Below the pieces are notes generated by a model, which was not told the DNA's origin, made no database searches, and worked only from the letters and a program-made list of their open reading frames with translations. Source: Gammaproteobacteria bacterium (GTDB lineage Bacteria > Pseudomonadota > Gammaproteobacteria > Granulosicoccales > Granulosicoccaceae). Taken from it: a stretch of DNA of 9,059 nt. Shown here piece by piece: positions 1-7,190 of the stretch (position 1 is its first letter; each line of letters begins with the position of its first letter). Position numbers and translations under genes: made by a program. Where the stretch lies: positions 1 to 9,059 of the forward strand of contig DOIU01000092.1 of the NCBI GenBank assembly GCA_003511825.1, in the 5' to 3' direction.

Positions 1-256
1 GCACCGCATCCGCCTCTTCGATAGCCTGCAGTGTCTGTTTGGCCATGTGCGCATCGATACCGGCCTCGGTGCCGCTCAACCCTCCGGTATCCACCACCGT
101 GTAGGGAAAACCACCCAATTTGCCATCGCCGTATTTGCGATCGCGCGTCAACCCCGGCATATCCGCCACCAATGCGTCCATTGTGCGCGTCAGCTTATTA
201 AATAGGGTTGATTTACCCACATTCGGCCGGCCCACCAGGGCAATTACAGGGACCAT
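1..256 (-). CDS. der: GTPase Der (EngA), N-terminal part, cut by window edge
   Basis: Der is an essential GTPase with two tandem G domains that acts in late 50S ribosomal subunit maturation in the cytoplasm. Only the first 85 codons are in the window; the gene continues off the left edge. The predicted start MVPVIALVGRPNVGKS contains the P-loop (G1) GRPNVGKS at residues 9-16. The G2 region has PGLTRDRKYG with Thr37, and G3 is DTGG at 56-59. The sequence closely matches the first G domain of enterobacterial Der as I recall it. The ATG at 256-254 gives the start expected for the family. No good Shine-Dalgarno sequence precedes it. The usual upstream neighbour bamB is here about 2.6 kb away, separated by an oppositely oriented gene, so der probably needs its own promoter in the 257-549 region or read-through from bamB. 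The family assignment is secure. Confidence 0.97.
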   Translation of the reverse strand, partial: MVPVIALVGRPNVGKSTLFNKLTRTMDALVADMPGLTRDRKYGDGKLGGFPYTVVDTGGLSGTEAGIDAHMAKQTLQAIEEADAV

Positions 257-549
257 CGTACATTCACAGACCAATTGAAAACGGCCGCTATTCTCTCACG
301 AATCCGAGTGCAAATGCCCCTCTGGTGCAACTATTTGCCGATCTCCCCGCATATCCCTGTTGTGACGCTGCCCTTGCCCTTCACAGTAGACCAGAACATG
401 GCACGCACTCGATTCCGGTTAAAACTTGACGCGCGCATGCCGTTACAAAAACAGGTAGTGCGAGACGATGCGAAGACATTCGCAAGCGCGACCACGACTG
501 GAGCGAGGTGTCCCAGTCTTGAAAGAAACTCAGGTGGCATCAGGCACTC
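257..549. other. Divergent intergenic region between der and the c-di-GMP gene
   Basis: This 293-base stretch separates two divergent starts and should hold a promoter for each. The small open frames in it look like chance: their proteins have no recognisable motif and overlap one another on both strands. On the plus strand there is a -35-like TTGACG at 426-431, but no good -10 lies 16-18 bases downstream. On the minus strand TTGCAC occurs at 330-325 and again at 313-308, again without a clear -10 partner. A 6-bp inverted repeat lies at 469-484. A second pairing (GACTGG 496-501 with CCAGTC 513-518, 11-base loop) sits just before the plus-strand ribosome binding region. For the plus-strand start at 550, CAGG at 541-544 and AGGTGG at 532-537 are the only Shine-Dalgarno-like elements. 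I see no terminator or small RNA that I could defend. Confidence 0.5.
469..484. repeat. Short perfect inverted repeat, possible operator
   Basis: TGCGAA, a 4-base spacer GACA, then TTCGCA: a perfect 6-bp dyad in the divergent region, 38 bases downstream of a TTGACG -35-like element and 65 bases before the plus-strand start codon. The position fits an operator for a transcription factor, but 6-bp dyads also arise by chance in a few hundred bases. No regulator family is assigned. Confidence 0.2.
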
Positions 550-2901
550 ATGACGCATAAAGACAATCATGCATCCGTATCCGGACTTGAAATCGGTTCA
601 TTTCTGGTCATTTTGCTGGTGGGCGCAGCCTTTGGGTACTTTGTTTACGATAAATCGGGCTTTGTTGATGAAGAGGTCTCGCTCAGTCTCTTATCCCAGC
701 AACAAAACATTGCCGGCATCATTAATAATCTAGAAAGCGTCAATCAAACCATTGCCATAGAGTCCGGTTACGAGTCCATCGGCAGTCGTCAGCGCGTCGG
801 TGCCGCCATCCTCAATGCACAAGCGTTCATCAAGCAGCTCAAAGAAACCTCCGAGACGCTGGATAAAGCCAACACCGCCTTGTTTGACGATGCCGAGCCT
901 GTACTTGAAGACATTAAGACCTGGCTGACGGATGGCACGGATCAGCATCCCCCCGATTCTGAACTGGTGTATGAGTTATCTTCGCAGCGCCTGCGGGCCA
1001 GCCTGGAAACGTTTCTGGACGCGCAAGTCACCATCAACTCGGATCATCGCAGCACGATTTCTGCGTATCACCAACAACTAGAACGCTTTCGCGGCAGTGT
1101 CCTCACACTCTTACTGGGCGCAATCAGCCTGATCATTCTGGTGATATCGCTGAACATGAAGCAGCGTCAAACCCAGTCAAAACTCGCCTCAGAGCGCAAG
1201 CTGATCTCGGACGCGGTCAATAACCTGGATGAAGGCGTGGTCTTAACAGACGAACAAGACGCCTGCCTGGTGATTAACAAAACGCTGGAAATACTCTGCC
1301 CGCAACTCAACGAACAACTGGCGGTCGGACACCCGTTTGAGGAATCCTTCAATAGAAGCATCCATCTGGGTGACCTAAAGCTTATTGACGTCCAAACGCA
1401 CGAGCTGATCACGCCAAGCAGCGACGGCAGCCACCGCGAAGTCGATGTCGAAGCGGCTCGCGAATACGTGACCGCCGCCGGCGTATACCTGCGTATCACT
1501 CGTCGCTACACCGAAAACTCAGGCAACATCATTACGTTTTCTGACATTACTTACCTCAAGTTGGCGCAGAAGCAACTGCACCGGCAAGCGACGAAAGACG
1601 GCCTCACGGGGCTGGCTAACCGTAATCATTTCATCAGCAAACTCGACGATGCGATCGCGCGCAGCAAACGCGCCGGCCACAAAGTCGCCCTGATGGTTTT
1701 TGACTTGGATAAGTTTAAACAAGTCAACGATACGCTGGGCCACGCTGTCGGCGACGAACTCTTGCGCTCGGTCGCCAACCGTATCCGCGAGAATTTGCGC
1801 GAAATTGATGTGTCAGCCCGCATGGGTGGCGACGAGTTCGCCGCGTTTCTCGATCAGATCAAGGACACCCGCGAAGTGCGTATTACCGCTGATCGCATTA
1901 TCCGTGAACTGCATCAGCGACTCGATATTGACGGGATTGATGTCGAAGTCAGTTCCAGTATCGGCATCGCGATGTTCCCGGATGATGCCGACGATTTGAG
2001 TGCCCTGCTGAAACATGCGGATTCCGCCTGCTATCAAGCCAAGCAACTGGGGCGCAATAACTACCAAATTTATAACCGCGACATGAAAGTCCGCGCGATG
2101 CAGCAAATGACGATGGAAAGCCGTCTGCGTGGCGCGCTGAAGGAAAGCGCCCTATTGTTGCACTTTCAGCCGCAGATGGAGCTGTCAAACCACACCATCT
2201 CAGGCGTCGAGGCCTTTTTGCGCTGGCATGACCCCAAGCTCGGTTCGGTCCGTCCCGATCACTTTATTCCGTTAGCGGAAAAGACCGGCATGATTGCGGA
2301 GATTGGGGAATGGGTGCTTCGCCAGGCTTGTCAGCAGATTCGTGCCTGGATTGATGAGCATGGCATGCACATCCAGGTTGCCATCAACATTTCGCCCAAG
2401 CAGTTCCGACTACAGAATCTGCCAAACATCATAGATAAGGCTTTGGCAGACTTTGACATCTCGCCCTCCATGCTGGCGTTGGAGATCACCGAGTCAGTGA
2501 TCATGAATGACTTGCATGCCGCTGTGGAGACATTAAAAGAACTGGGTAACCGTGGCCTGACACTGGTCATCGACGATTTCGGTGCCGGCTCGTCGTCGCT
2601 GTATCGGCTTAAGGAACTGCCGATTCATGCACTGAAGATCGATCAGTCATTCATCAAAGACCTCTCAACAACGCGCGATGCCCAGGAAATTACCGGTGCG
2701 ATCATCGCCATTGCGCAGAAGTTGCACCTGAAGACCATTGCTGAAGGCGTCGAAACACGCGAGCAGCTTGGCGTACTCAAACACTTGGGCTGCAACGCCA
2801 TCCAAGGTTATCTGCTGCAAAAACCGTCAACGGCGACAGAACTGCAAATGCTGCTCGCTAAGAGCCAAGCCAAACTGAAGATGGCTGCCAATCACGGCTG
2901 A
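550..2901 (+). CDS. Membrane-bound PAS-GGDEF-EAL cyclic-di-GMP cyclase/phosphodiesterase
   Basis: Predicted inner-membrane enzyme of c-di-GMP turnover, 783 aa. There are two membrane helices (about 15-33 and 183-203) flanking a periplasmic segment of about 150 residues that looks helical and matches no sensor family I recognise. A PAS-like domain follows (about 215-335), then GGDEF (about 345-505) and EAL (about 525-775). The GGDEF domain is complete: DLDKFKQVNDTLGHAVGDE, the active-site GGDEF at 426-430, and an inhibitory I-site R417-E-I-D420 exactly five residues before it. In the EAL domain the signature is EAF (554-556) instead of EAL, but the metal- and substrate-binding residues look kept: Glu554, NISPKQF, LEITES, D675-D676, K696 of LKID, E732 of AEGVET, and the QGY near the end. 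Both activities are therefore plausible; which one dominates cannot be read from sequence. The gene is monocistronic, divergent from der, and overlaps bamB by 10 nt tail to tail. The start has only a weak Shine-Dalgarno sequence (CAGG, 5 nt before ATG). Confidence 0.95.
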   Translation: MTHKDNHASVSGLEIGSFLVILLVGAAFGYFVYDKSGFVDEEVSLSLLSQQQNIAGIINNLESVNQTIAIESGYESIGSRQRVGAAILNAQAFIKQLKETSETLDKANTALFDDAEPVLEDIKTWLTDGTDQHPPDSELVYELSSQRLRASLETFLDAQVTINSDHRSTISAYHQQLERFRGSVLTLLLGAISLIILVISLNMKQRQTQSKLASERKLISDAVNNLDEGVVLTDEQDACLVINKTLEILCPQLNEQLAVGHPFEESFNRSIHLGDLKLIDVQTHELITPSSDGSHREVDVEAAREYVTAAGVYLRITRRYTENSGNIITFSDITYLKLAQKQLHRQATKDGLTGLANRNHFISKLDDAIARSKRAGHKVALMVFDLDKFKQVNDTLGHAVGDELLRSVANRIRENLREIDVSARMGGDEFAAFLDQIKDTREVRITADRIIRELHQRLDIDGIDVEVSSSIGIAMFPDDADDLSALLKHADSACYQAKQLGRNNYQIYNRDMKVRAMQQMTMESRLRGALKESALLLHFQPQMELSNHTISGVEAFLRWHDPKLGSVRPDHFIPLAEKTGMIAEIGEWVLRQACQQIRAWIDEHGMHIQVAINISPKQFRLQNLPNIIDKALADFDISPSMLALEITESVIMNDLHAAVETLKELGNRGLTLVIDDFGAGSSSLYRLKELPIHALKIDQSFIKDLSTTRDAQEITGAIIAIAQKLHLKTIAEGVETREQLGVLKHLGCNAIQGYLLQKPSTATELQMLLAKSQAKLKMAANHG

Positions 2902-4049
2902 TCGCCAAGCAGCGAATCAATCTGCAACTGCCTCAATACACCTGCACGCGACTGCACATAGAGCTTATCGCCATCAACGATCGGATCTGAAACGATCGGA
3001 GCATTATCCACCCGTGAGCGCGCAACCAAGCTGCCATCAAACTTCGACAGGATATGCACATAGCCTTCCAGATCGCCGACCAGCACATAATCCCGATACG
3101 GCACTGGGCGTGTCAGGCGACGCCCTTCGAGCTTCTCCATCTTCCACATGGATGAGCCCGTGCGTTTGTCCAATGCCCAGACATAACCATCCGGCTCTGT
3201 TACATAGACCCACTTGTCGTCCACGCTGACACCGCTGGTCGAGGTCATATCGCGAGACCACAAGGTTTTTCCTTGTTGGGGCTCAAGTTGAACCAATTTC
3301 CCCTGGTAGTTCACCGCGTAAATGTATTGCTGATCGATGACGATCTTGCCGTCCACATCGACCATACGCTCAATCTCCGAGCGTCCTTCTGCTCGCGACA
3401 CTTGTGACTGCCAAATCATCCGACCATCACTGATCGTCAAAGCGACAAGGGAACCGTCATCCAGTCCAGCCAGAACACCGCCGGGCACAATCAACGGCGT
3501 GGCATAACCATGCAGGGTGAGCACAGGTTTTTGATAGGTATAACGCCAAATTTCAGCACCATCGCTGACGTTTAGCCCAATTAGCATGCCATCATTGGTT
3601 TGCAACACCAGGGTGTCACCGTTGGCAGTCGTTGCCGGGGGTGCGAGTGATTCAACACCAAATTCACGACGCCAGCGCAAATCACCATCGGCCTTTTTCA
3701 CCGCTAACAGCTCACCCTCAAACGTCGTCGCAAACAACGTGTCTGAGGTACCGCTGAGCCCGGCGAGGAACGACACCTCAAACGATTTTCTCCACACCTC
3801 TTCACCGTCCGCTTTGTTGCTGCGAACGATCTCACCCTGGCGGTTCACGGTGAAAATAGCGTCAGCATCGAGGTGCGGCACAAAAAACTCGGCCGCGTTG
3901 ACATTGGCGCCACCGGGATTGGTTTTCCAAACCGTCTTAATCTCTGCGCGCGCCGGGTATTCTGTTAATTCCGCTGGCTCCAGCACATCGCCGTCCGAGG
4001 CGCATCCACTCAGGACGAGTACCCCAAGCAGTAGGAGAAGTCTCATCAT
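2892..4049 (-). CDS. bamB: Outer membrane protein assembly factor BamB, lipoprotein
   Basis: BamB (YfgL) is the beta-propeller lipoprotein of the BAM complex; it binds BamA and helps insert beta-barrel proteins into the outer membrane. The 385-aa product, close to the E. coli length, starts with a type II signal peptide: a run of leucines, then lipobox L13-S14-G15-C16. The residue after Cys16 is Ala, consistent with Lol sorting to the outer membrane. The rest is a PQQ-type propeller with a repeating DG-x-x-x-W pattern (DGEEVW 81, DGDLRW 121, DGAEIW 163, DGRMIW 208, QGKTLW 259, TGSSMW 297), giving seven or eight blades. Two ATG codons stand in tandem; the first (4049) makes an ATGA overlap with the yfgM stop and is preferred, suggesting translational coupling. 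It is the last gene of the minus-strand operon here. Its stop lies inside the convergent c-di-GMP gene, and no terminator hairpin is visible beyond it. Confidence 0.95.
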   Translation of the reverse strand: MMRLLLLLGVLVLSGCASDGDVLEPAELTEYPARAEIKTVWKTNPGGANVNAAEFFVPHLDADAIFTVNRQGEIVRSNKADGEEVWRKSFEVSFLAGLSGTSDTLFATTFEGELLAVKKADGDLRWRREFGVESLAPPATTANGDTLVLQTNDGMLIGLNVSDGAEIWRYTYQKPVLTLHGYATPLIVPGGVLAGLDDGSLVALTISDGRMIWQSQVSRAEGRSEIERMVDVDGKIVIDQQYIYAVNYQGKLVQLEPQQGKTLWSRDMTSTSGVSVDDKWVYVTEPDGYVWALDKRTGSSMWKMEKLEGRRLTRPVPYRDYVLVGDLEGYVHILSKFDGSLVARSRVDNAPIVSDPIVDGDKLYVQSRAGVLRQLQIDSLLGDQP

Positions 4050-4705
4050 GAGTTTTCGTCTTGCGCAGTCGATGCAGGCGGCTCTACCGCCAGATCATCG
4101 ATTTTCATCCCCAACACCGACGGATTCCCAGAAACACGGCCCTGCTGTGCCTCCAGATAAGCCGCGCGCGCTGCCTCTTTGTCGCCCAGCGCCATATGAA
4201 TATCCCCTTTCACTTCGGCCACCAAGCCAGCGAACTCAGACACCTCGGTGTCTGGCAGGCTGTCCAAGGCACCTTGGGGCTCGCCCATGGCCAGCAAGAC
4301 GCGGGCTTTGCGCACAGACGCAATCACACGCAGCTCATCCAGCGTGCTGTGATCGATCACCCATTGCAGTTTGTCAGCGGCTTCATTCAGGGTATTTTCC
4401 TGTGCCAGTACTTTTGCCTCCAACAAGCTGGCCATGGCAGCATAGGCGGACTTGCCATGATCACTGCGCAGCGAATCGGCCAAGCTGGACACACGCTCTA
4501 AGGCATTCTCGTCGACCGCCTCGGTGACTTCCGAGTACACATCTGAGGCGGCAAAAGCTTGAGATTGTTGATAAGAGCGCCAACCGTTCCAGGACAAAAT
4601 CGCACCAACCCCAAGGACAACGCCTAAAATCACCGAGCTGCCGTTGTCCTTCCACCACCCTTTGATGGCCTCGACCTGTTGCTCTTCAGTTTCGTAATCG
4701 CTCAC
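4046..4705 (-). CDS. yfgM: YfgM-type membrane-anchored TPR protein, ancillary SecYEG subunit
   Basis: Predicted 219-aa protein of the YfgM/BamD-like family (DUF2133, TPR_21). In E. coli, YfgM associates with SecYEG and PpiD and helps pass secreted proteins to periplasmic chaperones. The N-terminus is a short acidic cytoplasmic tail (SDYETEEQQVEAIKGWWKDNG), followed by one membrane helix at about 23-42 and then an Ala/Leu-rich helical periplasmic part with TPR-like repeats to the C-terminus. I chose the GTG at 4705 over the longer ATG-started frame at 4795. The GTG is preceded by a strong Shine-Dalgarno sequence, the conserved family N-terminus begins here, and the longer version would overlap the end of hisS by 74 bases and add an unrelated basic extension. 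The gene starts 16 nt after hisS, and its stop overlaps the bamB start by 4 nt. This order (hisS-yfgM-bamB) is standard in gammaproteobacteria. Confidence 0.9.
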   Translation of the reverse strand: MSDYETEEQQVEAIKGWWKDNGSSVILGVVLGVGAILSWNGWRSYQQSQAFAASDVYSEVTEAVDENALERVSSLADSLRSDHGKSAYAAMASLLEAKVLAQENTLNEAADKLQWVIDHSTLDELRVIASVRKARVLLAMGEPQGALDSLPDTEVSEFAGLVAEVKGDIHMALGDKEAARAAYLEAQQGRVSGNPSVLGMKIDDLAVEPPASTAQDENS

Positions 4706-4713
4706 TGTTGTAT

Positions 4714-4719
4714 TCCTCT
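4714..4719 (-). promoter_or_regulatory. Ribosome binding site that fixes the yfgM start
   Basis: On the minus strand AGAGGA lies 8 nt before the GTG at 4705, inside the 16-nt gap after the hisS stop codon. It is the best Shine-Dalgarno match in the operon and supports the GTG start rather than the upstream ATG inside hisS. Confidence 0.75.
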
Positions 4720-4721
4720 CG

Positions 4722-6011
4722 TCAAACGCCGTCTGTTTGTATAGCGCTCTGAATAAATTGTGCAAGCCCGGCGCGAGCCATCGTTTGCTGCTCACTCTGC
4801 TGGCGTAAAAACTTTACGGTTACCGTGCCATCGGCCAACTCTTGCTCGCCCAGCACCAGCGCGCACTGCGCGCCGCTCTTGTCTGCTTTTTTAAACTGGC
4901 TCTTCATACTGCCGCCACCGGCGTGGCAGATCACGCCTGCGCCCGGCAACTGCGTGCGCAGCTCCTCCGCCAACTGCAACCCTGACTCAGCCGCCACCCC
5001 GCCGCCCATCACGACATACACGTCGGCCACAGCGCGCACCGGCACGCCCTGTGTCTCTTCCAGCAAGGCCAATATACGCTCGGCGCCGATCGCCCAGCCT
5101 ACCGCTGGCGTGAGCTTACCGCCCAATTGCTCGGTCAAACCATCATAGCGACCACCGGCACAACAGGTGCCCTGTGCGCCTAATCGATCAGTCACCCACT
5201 CAAACACCGTGTGACTGTAATAATCCAAGCCGCGCACCAATCGTGTATTCACCCGGACATCGATGTCAAATCCGCGTAACAGTGTCTGCAAACCGTCAAA
5301 GTGCTCACGCGACTCATCACCGATGGTATCAAGCAAGGTGGGCGCCTCAGCCAATACAGCCTGCATTGCCGGATTTTTGCTGTCGAGAATTCGCAGCGGA
5401 TTGCTTTCCAGACGGCGCTGGCTGTCGGCATCCAAGGCGTCACTATAGTCACGCAAATACGCCACCAGTTGTTCGCGGTAATGCGTGCGTTCATCAGCGG
5501 TACCGAGCGTGTTGATTTCGAGATGCATCTCGCGATCCAGCCCTAAGCGCCGCCAAAGATTCGCACTGAGCAAAATGAGTTCGGCCTCGATCTGAGGACC
5601 CGGGATGCCGTAAACTTCCGCGCCAAATTGGACAAACTGGCGATAACGACCTTTCTGCGGGCGCTCATAACGGAACATCGTCCCCTGATACCACAAGCGT
5701 GACACTTGACCAGGCTGCAATAATCCATGTTCGATCGCCGACCGGATACAGCTGGCCGTATTCTCGGGGCGCAGGCTGATGCTCTCACCATTGCGATCAG
5801 CAAAGGTGTACATTTCCTTTTCGACAATATCAGTCACGTCGCCGATGGAACGGCTGAACAACGCTGTCTGCTCCAGCAAGGGTGTCCGGATCTCCTCAAA
5901 ACAGTAGCTCTGCATGAGGTCGCGCACGTGTTGCTCCAAATACTGCCATGCGGCGCTTTGAGCCGGCAGCACATCGTGCATACCACGTAAACTTTTCAGG
6001 GTATCTGCCAT
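4722..6011 (-). CDS. hisS: Histidyl-tRNA synthetase
   Basis: Class II aminoacyl-tRNA synthetase that charges tRNA-His with histidine in the cytoplasm. The protein is 429 aa, the usual bacterial length. All family signatures are present: N-terminal LRGMHDVLP, SLRPENTA at 79-86, motif 2 FRYERPQKGRYRQF (113-126), the HisA motif LVRGLDYYSHTVFEW with catalytic Arg260 (258-272), AGGRYDGL (285-292), motif 3 GWAIGAERI (305-313), and a C-terminal anticodon-binding domain from about 328 with GGGSMKSQFKKADKSGA. Asn replaces the Gly found in the E. coli LRPEGTA motif; I believe this is a known natural variant. The start at 6011 matches the family N-terminus but has no Shine-Dalgarno sequence: the bases before ATG read CTTACCTCCC. 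rodZ ends only 12 nt upstream, so translation may depend on coupling to rodZ. ispG, usually directly upstream, is missing. Confidence 0.98.
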   Translation of the reverse strand: MADTLKSLRGMHDVLPAQSAAWQYLEQHVRDLMQSYCFEEIRTPLLEQTALFSRSIGDVTDIVEKEMYTFADRNGESISLRPENTASCIRSAIEHGLLQPGQVSRLWYQGTMFRYERPQKGRYRQFVQFGAEVYGIPGPQIEAELILLSANLWRRLGLDREMHLEINTLGTADERTHYREQLVAYLRDYSDALDADSQRRLESNPLRILDSKNPAMQAVLAEAPTLLDTIGDESREHFDGLQTLLRGFDIDVRVNTRLVRGLDYYSHTVFEWVTDRLGAQGTCCAGGRYDGLTEQLGGKLTPAVGWAIGAERILALLEETQGVPVRAVADVYVVMGGGVAAESGLQLAEELRTQLPGAGVICHAGGGSMKSQFKKADKSGAQCALVLGEQELADGTVTVKFLRQQSEQQTMARAGLAQFIQSAIQTDGV

Positions 6012-6023
6012 GGGAGGTAAGAC

Positions 6024-7190
6024 TCAGTTTTCCTGGGATTGTCGTTCAATATCGCCGTCAGACAGCAATAAAAATCGCGCAGTCTTGGACTTGCGGATCA
6101 TGGATGAAAAATCTACAGCACGCCCATTGAGCGTGAGCTCGATCCCCGACGCTGCCCCCAAGACCACATCGAACGGTGGCGTGCCTTGTAGCTTTCGCGG
6201 GGTCGCATTCGTCAACACACCGTACATGAGTCGCTTGGCATCGGCATCAATCACCGACACCCAAGAATCGGTTTCGGCTTTCAGCAATAGCGTCGCTTGT
6301 GTGTCCAGCGCGGGCTGTGCGCGCTCAGCCACCCGCGATGAGGTAATCGTCTTCACACTGGTCGACTCATCGACAACGGCGATGGGCCGTCTCGGCGTAT
6401 TGGTCAACGCGTTGTCGCCCGCTGCATCTTGCGTGTTATCTGCGGTCAACACCGGTACAACCGCTGCTGCCTGCGCATCGAGCGGCTTCTGAGCCGCTGA
6501 GGATCCTTGGACTACGCGCTCACTCGAAGCGACTGTATCGGCCTCAGCCTCACTACCAGCCTGCATTTGGGTTTGCGCTTGCAGCTTTGCCGTATCGGTT
6601 TGCACACGCGGCGTTGCGGGTTGATCACCCGTCTGGACTGCGTCTGCCGCAGGAGCAGGCGATGCATCTTTAAACAGTTCAGCATCCGAGGGATACACAG
6701 GCGTGTCGCTTGGCGCAGCCGCAAGGGTTTCCTGCGGGTCGGCACTCGAATCGATGGGGCTGGGCGATTGATCGCCAGAGGTCAGATACCACCACAACAG
6801 GATGACAATACCGAGCACCACGCACGCGGCACCAACCGTCTGCCATTGCGCGCGCGCCTGCGAGCGCTCAGAGCTCAGCGGGGCATTTCCACTAACGTTT
6901 TCTTCGGCCTGCGTGGGCGTGTGAACAGGTGCAACACCAGTGCCCTGTTGCTCACGAAAGGCGTCAATCAATGGGGCCGGATCAGTCTCCAACAAGCCTG
7001 CGTACGCGCGTATATAACCCATCACAAACGTGGCAGGCGGCAATGCAGCGTAGTTATCCGCCTCGAGATTTTGCACGTGATCCAGCTTCAGGTTGATGCG
7101 ATCGCAAACATCCTGTTGCGACCATCCGCGCGCCTCGCGTTGTGCCGCCAGTGTCGTACCGGGACCTGAACGCGTATCGGAATCAGTCAT
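6024..7190 (-). CDS. rodZ: RodZ-like cytoskeletal membrane protein (HTH, TM, DUF4115)
   Basis: RodZ (YfgA) links the MreB cytoskeleton to the cell-wall elongation machinery and is needed for rod shape. The 388-aa product has the RodZ domain order. A cytoplasmic Xre/Cro-type helix-turn-helix (about 12-80, LAAQREARGWSQQDV...) binds MreB in E. coli. One membrane helix lies at about 118-137. A long periplasmic linker (about 138-298) is rich in Ala, Asp, Gln, Ser and Thr and is probably disordered. A C-terminal beta domain of the DUF4115 type follows at about 299-378 (SWVSVIDADAKRLMYG, then TPPFDVVLGAASGIELTLNGR). The ATG overlaps the pilF stop by 8 nt (ATGACTGA), pointing to translational coupling; no strong ribosome binding site is seen. 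A DNA-binding role for the HTH is not expected from family knowledge. The linker is long, but linker length varies widely in this family. Confidence 0.92.
   Translation of the reverse strand: MTDSDTRSGPGTTLAAQREARGWSQQDVCDRINLKLDHVQNLEADNYAALPPATFVMGYIRAYAGLLETDPAPLIDAFREQQGTGVAPVHTPTQAEENVSGNAPLSSERSQARAQWQTVGAACVVLGIVILLWWYLTSGDQSPSPIDSSADPQETLAAAPSDTPVYPSDAELFKDASPAPAADAVQTGDQPATPRVQTDTAKLQAQTQMQAGSEAEADTVASSERVVQGSSAAQKPLDAQAAAVVPVLTADNTQDAAGDNALTNTPRRPIAVVDESTSVKTITSSRVAERAQPALDTQATLLLKAETDSWVSVIDADAKRLMYGVLTNATPRKLQGTPPFDVVLGAASGIELTLNGRAVDFSSMIRKSKTARFLLLSDGDIERQSQEN

Noticed and set aside
208..570. Small open frames on both strands in and around the der/c-di-GMP intergenic region
   Set aside because: They overlap each other or der, lack ribosome binding sites, and encode compositions without motifs, membrane segments or repeats.
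2817..2840. Terminator-like element on the minus strand (CCG TTGA CGG followed by TTTTT) just beyond bamB
   Set aside because: The stem has only three firm base pairs, and the element is coding sequence of the c-di-GMP gene; it is too weak to call a terminator.
3586..4527. A 313-codon open frame on the plus strand opposite bamB and yfgM
   Set aside because: It is antisense to two well-supported genes, and its product is Pro/Ser/Arg-rich low-complexity sequence typical of a shadow frame.
4706..4795. Longer yfgM reading frame starting at the ATG at 4795
   Set aside because: The extra 30 residues overlap the hisS 3' end and do not resemble the family; the GTG at 4705 has a strong AGAGGA 8 nt upstream.
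6507..7169. A 220-codon plus-strand open frame opposite rodZ
   Set aside because: It lies wholly opposite rodZ, its product is rich in Arg, Cys and Leu with no domain, and rodZ on the other strand is clearly real.
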